Of a stretch of 64,000 bases of DNA, positions 1-8,416 are shown piece after piece. A program made the translations under genes and the position numbers. Below the pieces are notes generated by a model. That model saw only the letters and a program-made list of their open reading frames with translations, was not told where the DNA came from and searched no databases. The stretch's first letter is position 1, and each line of letters opens with the position of its first letter. This stretch comes from Flavobacteriales bacterium UBA4422 (GTDB taxonomy: Bacteria > Bacteroidota > Bacteroidia > Flavobacteriales_G > Salibacteraceae), in the NCBI GenBank assembly GCA_002389645.1, contig DGQE01000026.1:27030-91029 (forward strand), in the 5' to 3' direction.

Positions 1-232
1 TACAACTCGCCTATGGAAAAGTTCATTCTAAAACAAAAACTTCTTGGAATCTTATGGCTAAAAGATTCATGTTTCAAAGTTTTTTGATGGAAAGTGTTTC
101 TTAAAAAAGTGCTAGAATATTCCATGAACAGATATGTTTAAGCCTTTAGTCACGCGGTTCAGGTAGAAATGGCTAAAAAACCAATTCTGCATGACAATTA
201 CAGTCTTTATTTTGCACGAAAATCTCTCTCAA

Positions 233-1111
233 ATGTTACTTCGGTCGATCATTACTAAAGGATGCTTTGTTTTCATAAGCTTACTCATTACCGCCTTCCC
301 CGCATTAGCTGATAAAGAAAAGCCTTGGTTTTCTTCTTCGAAGATGTTCCCAACGCTTGTTTTTAATCCTATGGAGACGCAAGTGAGCGGAGTAATTGGG
401 GTTTTATTGTCAGATGACGAACTTTCGTATGACTTATTCTGCCCAGTAGCTATTGGTTTTCATAAAGCCATTTACAGTACTGAAAAATATTCGATTTCGC
501 TAAACGGCTTAATTCATTCGCAGTTTGGCTGGAGAGAAGAAACGCTTTCGGCATATTCTGGATACAAGAGGTCTTTATTTAATATCGATTTCGTTTATGG
601 TGTTGAGTTTACCTATAAAATCAAAGATCACATACTCCTTCGTTTTTCTGGTGCACACCGATCAACGCATTTGGGTGACGATTATATTCTCTTGAATGAA
701 TTGAGACCATCCGGTTATTGGAAAAACGACCCTTCAAACTATGAGTTTACTTCTGTGACCTTATCTCATAGGTATTCCATTTTTACTTGTTATGAGCGTG
801 CTGGCATGGTTACCAGACTGGAAACGGTGCGAAAAAGACTTGAATTACAAGCGGGATTTCAAATTGATGATCTACAAAAAAATCATTGGAAATGGCTCGT
901 TGTAGGTATAGATGTTAGATTGCTTTAAGCGACAAATTTCTATCCCGGTGTTAATGTTGGTTTGGGGGCGAAAATTGGCAAGAAAGCAAACATACTCGCC
1001 ACTTAATTTAGAATATCATGATTTGAAGCTGAACATATATTCTCTAGAATGTTCTGTCGAGAGTTATAACTGTTTTATTCAGGAGTTGAGATTTTCATGG
1101 AAACTATTTAA
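233..1111 (+). pseudogene. decayed DUF1207-like exported protein gene
   Basis: The intact part runs to a TAA at 926-928. It begins with a signal peptide (from the ATG at 233; an upstream in-frame ATG at 191 would add 14 residues) and contains a segment HRSTHLGDDYI that resembles the HxSSHLGDEY signature of DUF1207 proteins, a family of unknown function predicted to be envelope proteins. Reading past the TAA in the same frame still gives protein-like sequence (NFYPGVNVGLGAKIG at about 935-979). After further stops at 1004, 1019 and 1067 comes LFYSGVEIFMETI, ending at 1109-1111, which looks like the terminal beta-strand of an outer-membrane-type protein. I infer that the 3' quarter of the gene has decayed by nonsense mutations. 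The family assignment is tentative. The alternative is a functional 231-residue protein ending at 928. Confidence 0.5.
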
Positions 1112-1175
1112 CTTATAATATATATTATGTTAAATAGAGTTTGGCAAATTATAACCTAACTCCATAGTGTCTCGT

Positions 1176-1658
1176 TTAATTCTTTACTCCAGTAAAAATG
1201 ATAGACTCCTCAACTTGTCCGTAAACTGAACTACTCATTTTGATAAATGATAATTTGATCAATTCAGAATTGTATGATCCGTACCCTTCCACTTGAACCA
1301 ATTCATTAGATCTATAAAATCTTTGAGAAGGAATAATAATTGAAGTATCAGATACTAACTCGTAATAAAAGCTGTTTTCAATGTTTAGCCTATTTGGAAT
1401 ATTATCGTCTGCAATAACAACTATACTATCTAATCTTTCAGACATTAAAGATGCAGATGAAGTCGAAAAAGAGCCTAGATAAACTCCATCATAGTTTCTA
1501 TTGAACATCAATTCACATTGATCTCCAGAATACCATTTCTCACACAAACACTGCCCTTCATAACAACTGCCGTTGTTAAAGCATTCGGTATTCGTACACT
1601 GTCTATCACAACTTTGCAACGACAGACAAACGATGAATATAGTTAGGTATTTGCTCAT
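1176..1658 (-). CDS. EGF-like domain lipoprotein
   Basis: A small predicted lipoprotein. The likely start is the Met whose codon ends at 1658, giving a short hydrophobic signal that ends in a lipobox-like SLQSC. The start 14 codons upstream would put an extra hydrophobic stretch in front of it. After the lipidated Cys comes a Cys-rich segment of about 30 residues with the C-x-N-G-x-C-x-x-G-x-C-x-C spacing of an EGF-like module. The remaining roughly 110 residues are Ser- and beta-rich with no motif I recognise. EGF-like modules of this kind occur in secreted Bacteroidota proteins, but no substrate or partner can be inferred. It lies between the decayed upstream gene and the TPR gene, about 80 bases downstream of the latter on the same strand. 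The function is unknown. Confidence 0.6.
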   Translation of the reverse strand: MSKYLTIFIVCLSLQSCDRQCTNTECFNNGSCYEGQCLCEKWYSGDQCELMFNRNYDGVYLGSFSTSSASLMSERLDSIVVIADDNIPNRLNIENSFYYELVSDTSIIIPSQRFYRSNELVQVEGYGSYNSELIKLSFIKMSSSVYGQVEESIIFTGVKN

Positions 1659-1737
1659 TCGCTGAATGAACAAAATTAGGCATAAAAAAAAGACCAACAT
1701 ATTGGTTGGTCTCCTATTCGCTAAAAGAATGCTTCGA

Positions 1738-2913
1738 TTAATTCGAAATTTTCTTACTCATTGCTTCGTATTTCTCCATTTGATTGGTGCGTGCATAAAG
1801 CTCTTTCAATGAAGTCATTGTGCTTACATCATCTGGTTCTAATTCATGCGCCTTCTCTAAATAAGGAAGTGCATCTCTTAATTGTTGATCCGCTTTCTCT
1901 TTTGCAGCTTTGTACTTTGCGTCATCACTAATCATGTTTGCTTCATTTAGCATTTCAGCTCCCCTGTTATAGTATAAGGCACCTAGGCTATAAGCAGCAT
2001 CAAAGTAATCTTCTTTTACACTTAATGCCTTAGCATAGTCTTCCTTTGCTTTTTCAAAGAATGGACGAGATTCATCCTTTTTGCCTTCGTTGAGCATGCT
2101 CGCTTGCTTTGTATCATAGATATTTCCTCGAACGAAGAATAGCAAGAAGTTTTGAGGATCATTCTGAATGGCAACATTTAAGTTTTCAAGTGCTTTATCA
2201 AACTCCTTGGATTCTAAGTAAATGTTGATCTCCGCAGTAATTATTTCTTGACTGCTTGGTAAAACTTCACGAGCCTCTGCTAATGTAGCCTTGTAGTTCT
2301 CCTTATCACCTTTTTCTTTGTACAGATTTGCCAGGTTGATATAGCTGTCTTCCAAACTATATTTAATTTCAATAGCTTTTCTAAAGTCTTTTTCAGCTTC
2401 GTCATACATTTTACCATTTAATGCTGCTACAGCTGCACTGTATATTGCTCCAGAATCAACAGCGCCAGCCTCTAAACGCACTGTGTAGCATGTTTCGAAG
2501 TATTTAACAGCATCATCATACTTTTTAGCATTGAAATTCTCTACTCCTTCTTGGTAACAGAATGCTGCAAGTCTCTGGTAGCGGTCATTTACATCATTCA
2601 TATTGATGCGTTTACTTCCCAATTCCTTTGCTTTTCCAAATGACTCAATAGCTTTCATTAAGCTTCCTTCTTTTAGACTAGCAAAACGCTCTTCTTCTGA
2701 GAAATAGATTTGCTCATAAATCTGTCCTCTATAGTACCATGTTTTACCGTCATCTTTGGTTTTAGCATGTTCAATGGCAGGTTCAATTTGTTCTTTTGCC
2801 TTCGCTAACTCTCCATCTCCCAGGTAGTTGTACGCATTTAAAACTTTAGCTCCTTGTGCAAATACTAAATTGGCACTTACCATAAATAGCATAGCTGCTA
2901 CTATTCTTCTCAT
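1738..2913 (-). CDS. secreted TPR protein
   Basis: A 391-residue protein with an N-terminal signal peptide (ends near VFAQ) followed almost entirely by tetratricopeptide repeats, visible as repeated A-x-x-Y-x-x-A and F-x-x-A patterns such as DAVKYFETC and EAEKDFRKAI. TPR domains mediate protein-protein contacts, and exported TPR proteins are common in the Bacteroidota periplasm. I chose the ATG at 2913 over a possible TTG at 2934 because a good TAnnTTTG promoter box covers 2932-2939 and would overlap the earlier start. It lies 55 bases downstream of gyrA on the same strand but appears to have its own promoter. No catalytic motif is present and the partner is unknown. Confidence 0.8.
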   Translation of the reverse strand: MRRIVAAMLFMVSANLVFAQGAKVLNAYNYLGDGELAKAKEQIEPAIEHAKTKDDGKTWYYRGQIYEQIYFSEEERFASLKEGSLMKAIESFGKAKELGSKRINMNDVNDRYQRLAAFCYQEGVENFNAKKYDDAVKYFETCYTVRLEAGAVDSGAIYSAAVAALNGKMYDEAEKDFRKAIEIKYSLEDSYINLANLYKEKGDKENYKATLAEAREVLPSSQEIITAEINIYLESKEFDKALENLNVAIQNDPQNFLLFFVRGNIYDTKQASMLNEGKKDESRPFFEKAKEDYAKALSVKEDYFDAAYSLGALYYNRGAEMLNEANMISDDAKYKAAKEKADQQLRDALPYLEKAHELEPDDVSTMTSLKELYARTNQMEKYEAMSKKISN

Positions 2914-2931
2914 AGTTATTATATTTTGATT

Positions 2932-2960
2932 CAAAAGTAGATAATCAAAAACAAGACCAA
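2932..2960 (-). promoter_or_regulatory. Bacteroidota-type promoter of the TPR gene
   Basis: On the minus strand a perfect -7 box TACTTTTG (2932-2939) is preceded, after an 18-base spacer, by TTG (2958-2960) in the -33 position. This matches the TAnnTTTG/TTTG consensus of the Bacteroidota housekeeping sigma factor. The predicted leader is roughly 10-15 nt before the ATG at 2913. The promoter sits in the 3' end of gyrA and the short gap after it. Confidence 0.5.
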
Positions 2961-2968
2961 TGCGAAGA

Positions 2969-5533
2969 TTACTCTTCTATCTCATTTTCTTCTGCTCCTG
3001 CTTCTGGAGCTTCATCAGTAGTCTCTTCATTGGTTTCTGAAACAATTGGTTCGATTGGGTTTCCTTCTTCATCGAGCAATACTTCATCTTCCTCTAATGC
3101 ATCAACTTTGGCAACAGCTGCAATGGAGTCATTACCTCGCAAGTTGATCAATCGAACACCTTGCGTTGCTCTGCCCATCACTCTCAGTTCAGCCATAGAC
3201 ATTCTTATAGTAATACCAGATCGGTTTATAATCATTAAGTCATCTTCATCTGATACAATCTTTATGGAGATTAACTCACCTGTTTTTTCAGTGATGTTGA
3301 GTGTTTTAACTCCCTTTCCGCCCCTGTTAGTAATTCTATAGTCTTCTACTAAGGTGCGCTTACCGTAACCTTTCTCAGAAACCACAAGTACACTCTCAGC
3401 AGGGTCATTCACACAGATCATTCCAACCACTTCATCTTTCGGCCCAGCCAAAGTAACACCCTTAACTCCACTTGCTCCGCGTCCCATTGAACGCACCTTG
3501 GTCTCGTCAAAATGTATTGCTTTACCAGACTTAAGCGCCATGATTATATGGTTTTCACCGTTAGTCAATCGTGCTTCTAGTAAAGTATCCCCTTCTCTGA
3601 CACCAATTGCTATAATTCCATTTGCTCTAGGACGACTATATTGTTCTAATGGAGTTTTCTTAACAACACCATTCTTAGTGCACATCACAATGAAGTGATT
3701 GTTTAAGAACTCTTCATCGCTTAGGCTTTCGACATTTATGTAAGTCAATACTTTATCATCAGGCTCTATATTCAACAAATTCTGAATTGCTCTACCTTTT
3801 GAAGATTTAGTTCCTTCAGGAATCTCGAATACACGCATCCAAAAGCATTTACCTTTCTCAGTAAAAATGAGCAGGTAATTATGGGTGCTAGCCACAAAGA
3901 GATGCTCTAAGAAATCTTCGTTTCTGGTGCTTGACCCTTTGCTTCCTACTCCACCTCTCGATTGACGTCTGTATTCTGTAAGCACAGTTCGCTTGATATA
4001 ACCTAAGTGAGATATTGTTACAACAACTTCTTCATTCGGTATCATGTCTTCGATGCGGAAATCCTCAGCACCATACACAATTTCAGTTCTGCGCTCGTCA
4101 CCGTATTTGTCTTTAATAGTCAGAAGCTCTTTTTTGATCATCTCCATTCTAAGATCTTCAGTGTTCAATAAGTTCTTTAAACCTTCAATGGTTTTCATCA
4201 ACTCATCAAACTCAGCTTTGATTTTATCCCTTTCAAGACCAGTCAAACGCTGTAAACGCATGTCAAGAATAGCTCTTGCCTGAATCTCTGATAGCTTGAA
4301 CTGAGTCATCAGTCCTTCACGCGCTTCGTCAGGTGTTTTAGAGGCTCGAATTAGTTTGATAACCTCATCAATATGATCAAGTGCAATAAGAAGGCCTTCA
4401 AGAACATGAGCCCTCTCCTCTGCTTTGCGTAATTCAAATTTCGCTCGTCTAACGATGACATCATGTCGGTGATCAACATAATGAACGATCATGTCCTTTA
4501 AATTCAAGGCCTCAGGTCGACCTTTAACTAAAGCAATATTGTTAACGCTAAAGCTTGTTTGCAGCGCTGTGTATTTGAATAAGTGGTTTTGAACCACATT
4601 TGGAATAGCATCGTGTTTCAGTTCATAAACGATACGCATACCGTTTCTGTCAGACTCATCCCTAATATCGCGAATACCTTCGATTTTCTTTTCATTCACC
4701 AATTCAGCAGTCCGCTGAATCATATCTGCTTTATTCACTTGATAAGGAATCTCTGTCACGATGATCGCTGCTCGATCGTTATCATCAACTTCAATGTTGG
4801 TTCTGGCTCGCATGACAATACGTCCTCTTCCCTCTTCAAAAGCTGCCTTAACACCTTCGTAACCATAAATGATTGCGCCTGTGGGAAAGTCTGGGGCTTT
4901 AATGTGCTCCATTAAACCAGGTATATCAATCGCCTTATCGTCAATGTAGGCGATGATGCCATTAATAACTTCTGTTAAGTTATGAGGAGGCATGTTCGTT
5001 GCCATACCTACAGCAATTCCACTAGTTCCGTTGATCAATAGATTTGGTATCCCAGCCGGAAGAACCTTAGGCTCTTCTAATGAATCATCGAAATTTAGCT
5101 GGAAATCAACTGTTTCTTTGTCAATATCAGCAAGTAATTCTTCCGCTATCTTTCTCAATCTAGCCTCTGTGTAACGCATTGCTGCAGGGCTATCACCATC
5201 AATAGAACCGAAGTTACCCTGCCCATCTACTAAAGGATAGCGCAAACTCCAAGGCTGCGCCATTCTTACCATTGTATCGTATACTGAAGAGTCACCATGT
5301 GGGTGATACTTACCCAGCACCTCTCCAACAATACGCGCAGACTTTTTGTGCGCTCGGTTTGAAAGAACGCCAAGATCTAACATTCCGTACAAAACCCTTC
5401 TGTGAACAGGTTTCAAACCATCTCTAACGTCTGGTAATGCCCTAGAAACGATAACTGACATCGAATAATCGATGTAAGCTGTTTTCATTTCATCCTCTAT
5501 ATTGACGCTAATAATCTTTTCTCCTTCTGCCAT
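2969..5533 (-). CDS. gyrA: DNA gyrase subunit A
   Basis: This is the breakage-reunion subunit of DNA gyrase, the type IIA topoisomerase that introduces negative supercoils with GyrB. The protein has 854 residues, a normal GyrA length. The catalytic tyrosine is Tyr121 in AAMRYTEARL. The quinolone-resistance region reads HPHGDSSVYDT, with Ser82 and Asp86 at the positions of E. coli Ser83 and Asp87, so it looks wild type. The C-terminal half carries the GyrA beta-pinwheel repeats, including the QSRGGVGSKG form of the GyrA box, and ends in a strongly acidic tail of about 35 residues. It is transcribed divergently from clpC across a 248-base gap. ParC is the only serious alternative, but the GyrA box and tail argue for GyrA. 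Confidence 0.97.
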   Translation of the reverse strand: MAEGEKIISVNIEDEMKTAYIDYSMSVIVSRALPDVRDGLKPVHRRVLYGMLDLGVLSNRAHKKSARIVGEVLGKYHPHGDSSVYDTMVRMAQPWSLRYPLVDGQGNFGSIDGDSPAAMRYTEARLRKIAEELLADIDKETVDFQLNFDDSLEEPKVLPAGIPNLLINGTSGIAVGMATNMPPHNLTEVINGIIAYIDDKAIDIPGLMEHIKAPDFPTGAIIYGYEGVKAAFEEGRGRIVMRARTNIEVDDNDRAAIIVTEIPYQVNKADMIQRTAELVNEKKIEGIRDIRDESDRNGMRIVYELKHDAIPNVVQNHLFKYTALQTSFSVNNIALVKGRPEALNLKDMIVHYVDHRHDVIVRRAKFELRKAEERAHVLEGLLIALDHIDEVIKLIRASKTPDEAREGLMTQFKLSEIQARAILDMRLQRLTGLERDKIKAEFDELMKTIEGLKNLLNTEDLRMEMIKKELLTIKDKYGDERRTEIVYGAEDFRIEDMIPNEEVVVTISHLGYIKRTVLTEYRRQSRGGVGSKGSSTRNEDFLEHLFVASTHNYLLIFTEKGKCFWMRVFEIPEGTKSSKGRAIQNLLNIEPDDKVLTYINVESLSDEEFLNNHFIVMCTKNGVVKKTPLEQYSRPRANGIIAIGVREGDTLLEARLTNGENHIIMALKSGKAIHFDETKVRSMGRGASGVKGVTLAGPKDEVVGMICVNDPAESVLVVSEKGYGKRTLVEDYRITNRGGKGVKTLNITEKTGELISIKIVSDEDDLMIINRSGITIRMSMAELRVMGRATQGVRLINLRGNDSIAAVAKVDALEEDEVLLDEEGNPIEPIVSETNEETTDEAPEAGAEENEIEE

Positions 5534-5781
5534 GTTGTCCTTCTATTGGTTGATTGCTGTTTGAGTCTAAGCTAGTGCACTAAGACAAGTGTCCGAAAGT
5601 AACATTAGACATCCCGATAACACCTAAAAAAAGGTGCTATTTTTAAACAAAATTCTGTTAGTATACTTACTATAAGCAAGGTTTTCAACAATGAGTTGAC
5701 ACTAGCTTTGGATAAGTTAAAAAATCTACTACTTTGTCGTGGCATTATCCTTGGTAATGAGGATGCACAGTTTTAAGAATT

Positions 5782-8358
5782 ATGGATACAAATTTTTCAC
5801 CGAGAGTTAAGGATGTTATTTCGTTCAGTCGAGAAGAGGCATTAAGGTTGGGGCATGATTATATCGGAACTGAGCATTTCCTTTTGGGTATGATCAGAGA
5901 AGGTGATGGCATGGCAATTAAGATTTTAAAGAACCTTGAAGTTGACCTTTCTGAATTGCGAAAGCTCATCGAAAATTCTGTAAAAAGTGTCGAGAGCAGT
6001 GGAAAGCCATTGAATAGTTTGGGTAACATTCCTCTCGTTAAGCAAGCTGAAAAAACACTGAAGATTACTTATTTAGAAGCTAAGCTGTTTAAAAGCACAG
6101 TAATTGGCACAGAGCATTTATTGTTAAGCATATTAAAAGATGAAAATAATGTGGCGTCTAGGGCTCTTTCTGCGTTTAATGTTACCTACGATGTCGTAAA
6201 AGAAGAATTAGAATTAATGTTGAATCAAGAAACACCAAGATCGGAATTTCCGAATACACCGAGTGATGACGATGATGAAGATGGGCCATCCTTTGGTTCA
6301 GGTTCAGGAGCTGGCGGAAGTGGATCGAGCTCTGGCTCTTCTAGCCGCAAGCCGGGAGATTCGAAATCAAAAACACCAGTTCTAGATAATTTTGGTCGAG
6401 ACCTTACCAAAATGGCCGAAGATGATAAGCTCGACCCTATAGTGGGTAGAGAAAAGGAGATCGAACGCGTATCTCAGATCTTAAGCCGCAGAAAGAAGAA
6501 CAATCCAATCCTTATTGGGGAACCTGGTGTTGGTAAATCCGCCATAGCGGAAGGTCTTGCTCTGAGAATTGTTCAACGAAAGGTTTCCCGAGTCTTGTTT
6601 AGCAAGCGAGTGGTAACTCTTGATCTAGCATCGTTAGTTGCAGGAACGAAATATCGTGGCCAATTTGAAGAACGCATGAAGGCAGTGATGAATGAGTTGG
6701 AGAAAAGTCCAGACATTATATTGTTTATTGATGAAATCCACACCTTGGTTGGTGCAGGAGGAGCTTCTGGTTCTTTAGACGCGTCAAATATGTTTAAACC
6801 TGCATTAGCTCGTGGAGAAATTCAATGCATTGGAGCGACTACGTTAGATGAGTACAGACAGTATATCGAGAAGGATGGAGCGTTAGAAAGAAGGTTTCAA
6901 AAAGTATTGATCGAACCAACAACTACCGAAGAAACCATCCAGATCTTAATGAACATCAAGGACAAATATGAATCACATCATAATGTGACGTACTCTGATG
7001 AAGCAATTAAGGCTTGTGTGCACTTAACGGACAGGTATATCAGCGATAGACACCTTCCAGATAAGGCAATTGATGCCTTAGATGAGGCAGGGTCAAGAGT
7101 GCACATCACGAATATTCGCGTACCCAAAGGGATAATCGAGGTTGAAAAAAAGATCGAGGAGATAAAAGAAGAAAAGAATCGTGTTGTTAGAAGTCAACGC
7201 TATGAAGAGGCGGCTAAGTTGCGAGATACTGAGCGTCAATTGATTGAAGAGTTTGATACAGAAAAGAAAAAGTGGGAACAAGAAACAAAGAATTACCGAG
7301 AACCAGTAACAGAGGATAATGTTGCTGAAGTGGTTGCGATGATGACTGGTGTTCCTACTCAGCGCATAGCTCAAAACGAAGGTTCACGTCTGGTAAATAT
7401 GGATACCGAGCTGAGAGGTTCAGTTGTAGGTCAAGACAATGCGATTGAAAAAGTCGTGAAATCTATTCGCAGAAATAGAGCAGGATTGAAAGATCCTGAT
7501 AAGCCGATTGGAACGTTCATATTTTTAGGTCCGACAGGTGTTGGTAAAACCCAATTGGCCAAAGTATTAGCGCGCTACCTGTTTGATAAAGACGATGCAT
7601 TGATTCGGATAGACATGAGTGAGTATATGGAGAAATTTGCTGTTTCTCGTCTAATTGGTGCACCTCCAGGATATGTCGGCTACGAAGAAGGTGGTCAGCT
7701 GACGGAGAAAGTGAGAAGACGCCCCTACTCTATTATCTTATTGGATGAGATAGAGAAAGCGCACCCAGATGTGTTCAATTTATTACTTCAAGTATTGGAT
7801 GATGGCCAAATTACTGACAGCTTAGGTCGTAAGGTTGATTTCAGAAATTCAATTGTAATTATGACATCTAACATTGGTTCGCGCCAATTGAAAGATTTTG
7901 GTGCTGGAGTTGGATTTTCAACACAGGCTAAACTTGACCAGGCAGATGATATAGCTAAAGGCGTAATCGAAAAAGCACTCAAGAACGCATTTGCTCCTGA
8001 ATTTCTGAATCGAATAGATGATGTTGTCTTATTCAACAACCTAAATCAAGAGCACATTAAGGAGATAATTCATATTGAAATGAAATCTCTATTGAAGCGC
8101 GTAGAAGAAATCGGTTACAAGTTGGTAGTTTCTGATAAGGCGTTGGATTTTATTTCAGTGAAAGGTTTTGACGATAAATATGGAGCGCGTCCTTTAAAAA
8201 GAGCTATTCAGAAATTTTTGGAAGACCCAATGGCAGAAGAAATCATTAAGACCAATATAGATGAAGGTGATGAACTGCATGCCGACCTGAATAAGGAGGG
8301 TGATAATATTGTCATCAAGGTTAAGAAGCCAAAGAAGAAAAAGGATTCAGAATCCTAA
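5782..8358 (+). CDS. clpC: ATP-dependent Clp protease ATPase ClpC
   Basis: This is a HSP100 unfoldase that feeds proteins to ClpP in the cytoplasm. The 858-residue protein has the full ClpC order. Two N-terminal Clp repeats lie at about 1-145. D1 AAA+ has Walker A GEPGVGKS at 246-253 and Walker B with IDEIH near 320. A UVR-like middle segment lies near 465-500. D2 AAA+ has Walker A GPTGVGKT at 583-590 and a C-terminal small domain. Between the N-domain and D1 is an unusual acidic then Gly/Ser-rich linker at about 160-190. It ends on a strong terminator shared with the convergent recQ. The upstream gap to gyrA shows no CIRCE or CtsR-like operator that I can recognise. Confidence 0.95.
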   Translation: MDTNFSPRVKDVISFSREEALRLGHDYIGTEHFLLGMIREGDGMAIKILKNLEVDLSELRKLIENSVKSVESSGKPLNSLGNIPLVKQAEKTLKITYLEAKLFKSTVIGTEHLLLSILKDENNVASRALSAFNVTYDVVKEELELMLNQETPRSEFPNTPSDDDDEDGPSFGSGSGAGGSGSSSGSSSRKPGDSKSKTPVLDNFGRDLTKMAEDDKLDPIVGREKEIERVSQILSRRKKNNPILIGEPGVGKSAIAEGLALRIVQRKVSRVLFSKRVVTLDLASLVAGTKYRGQFEERMKAVMNELEKSPDIILFIDEIHTLVGAGGASGSLDASNMFKPALARGEIQCIGATTLDEYRQYIEKDGALERRFQKVLIEPTTTEETIQILMNIKDKYESHHNVTYSDEAIKACVHLTDRYISDRHLPDKAIDALDEAGSRVHITNIRVPKGIIEVEKKIEEIKEEKNRVVRSQRYEEAAKLRDTERQLIEEFDTEKKKWEQETKNYREPVTEDNVAEVVAMMTGVPTQRIAQNEGSRLVNMDTELRGSVVGQDNAIEKVVKSIRRNRAGLKDPDKPIGTFIFLGPTGVGKTQLAKVLARYLFDKDDALIRIDMSEYMEKFAVSRLIGAPPGYVGYEEGGQLTEKVRRRPYSIILLDEIEKAHPDVFNLLLQVLDDGQITDSLGRKVDFRNSIVIMTSNIGSRQLKDFGAGVGFSTQAKLDQADDIAKGVIEKALKNAFAPEFLNRIDDVVLFNNLNQEHIKEIIHIEMKSLLKRVEEIGYKLVVSDKALDFISVKGFDDKYGARPLKRAIQKFLEDPMAEEIIKTNIDEGDELHADLNKEGDNIVIKVKKPKKKKDSES

Positions 8359-8361
8359 ATG

Positions 8362-8389
8362 AAAAAGCCCCGTATTTGCGGGGCTTTTT
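8362..8389. terminator. bidirectional terminator between clpC and recQ
   Basis: A perfect 11-bp inverted repeat (AAAAAGCCCCG at 8362-8372 and its complement at 8379-8389) surrounds a six-base loop. A-tracts and T-tracts on both sides let it act as a rho-independent terminator in both directions. It lies between the convergent ends of clpC and recQ. Confidence 0.9.
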
Positions 8390-8416
8390 CTTTGTCTAAT
8401 TATATGATAGCTACTC

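Noticed and set aside
1..87. An open frame from the window edge to a TGA at 85-87, possibly the end of a gene
   Set aside because: Only 28 codons, with no recognisable family and no good coding signal, so it cannot be called.
5619..5650. A small hairpin (CACC/GGTG around an A-run) followed by T's between gyrA and clpC
   Set aside because: Both genes are divergent here, so no terminator is needed. The stem is only 4-5 bp with an AT-rich loop, and could be chance.
5690..5780. A possible -7 box for clpC (TACTTTG)
   Set aside because: It has one base fewer than TAnnTTTG and no well-placed -33 element.
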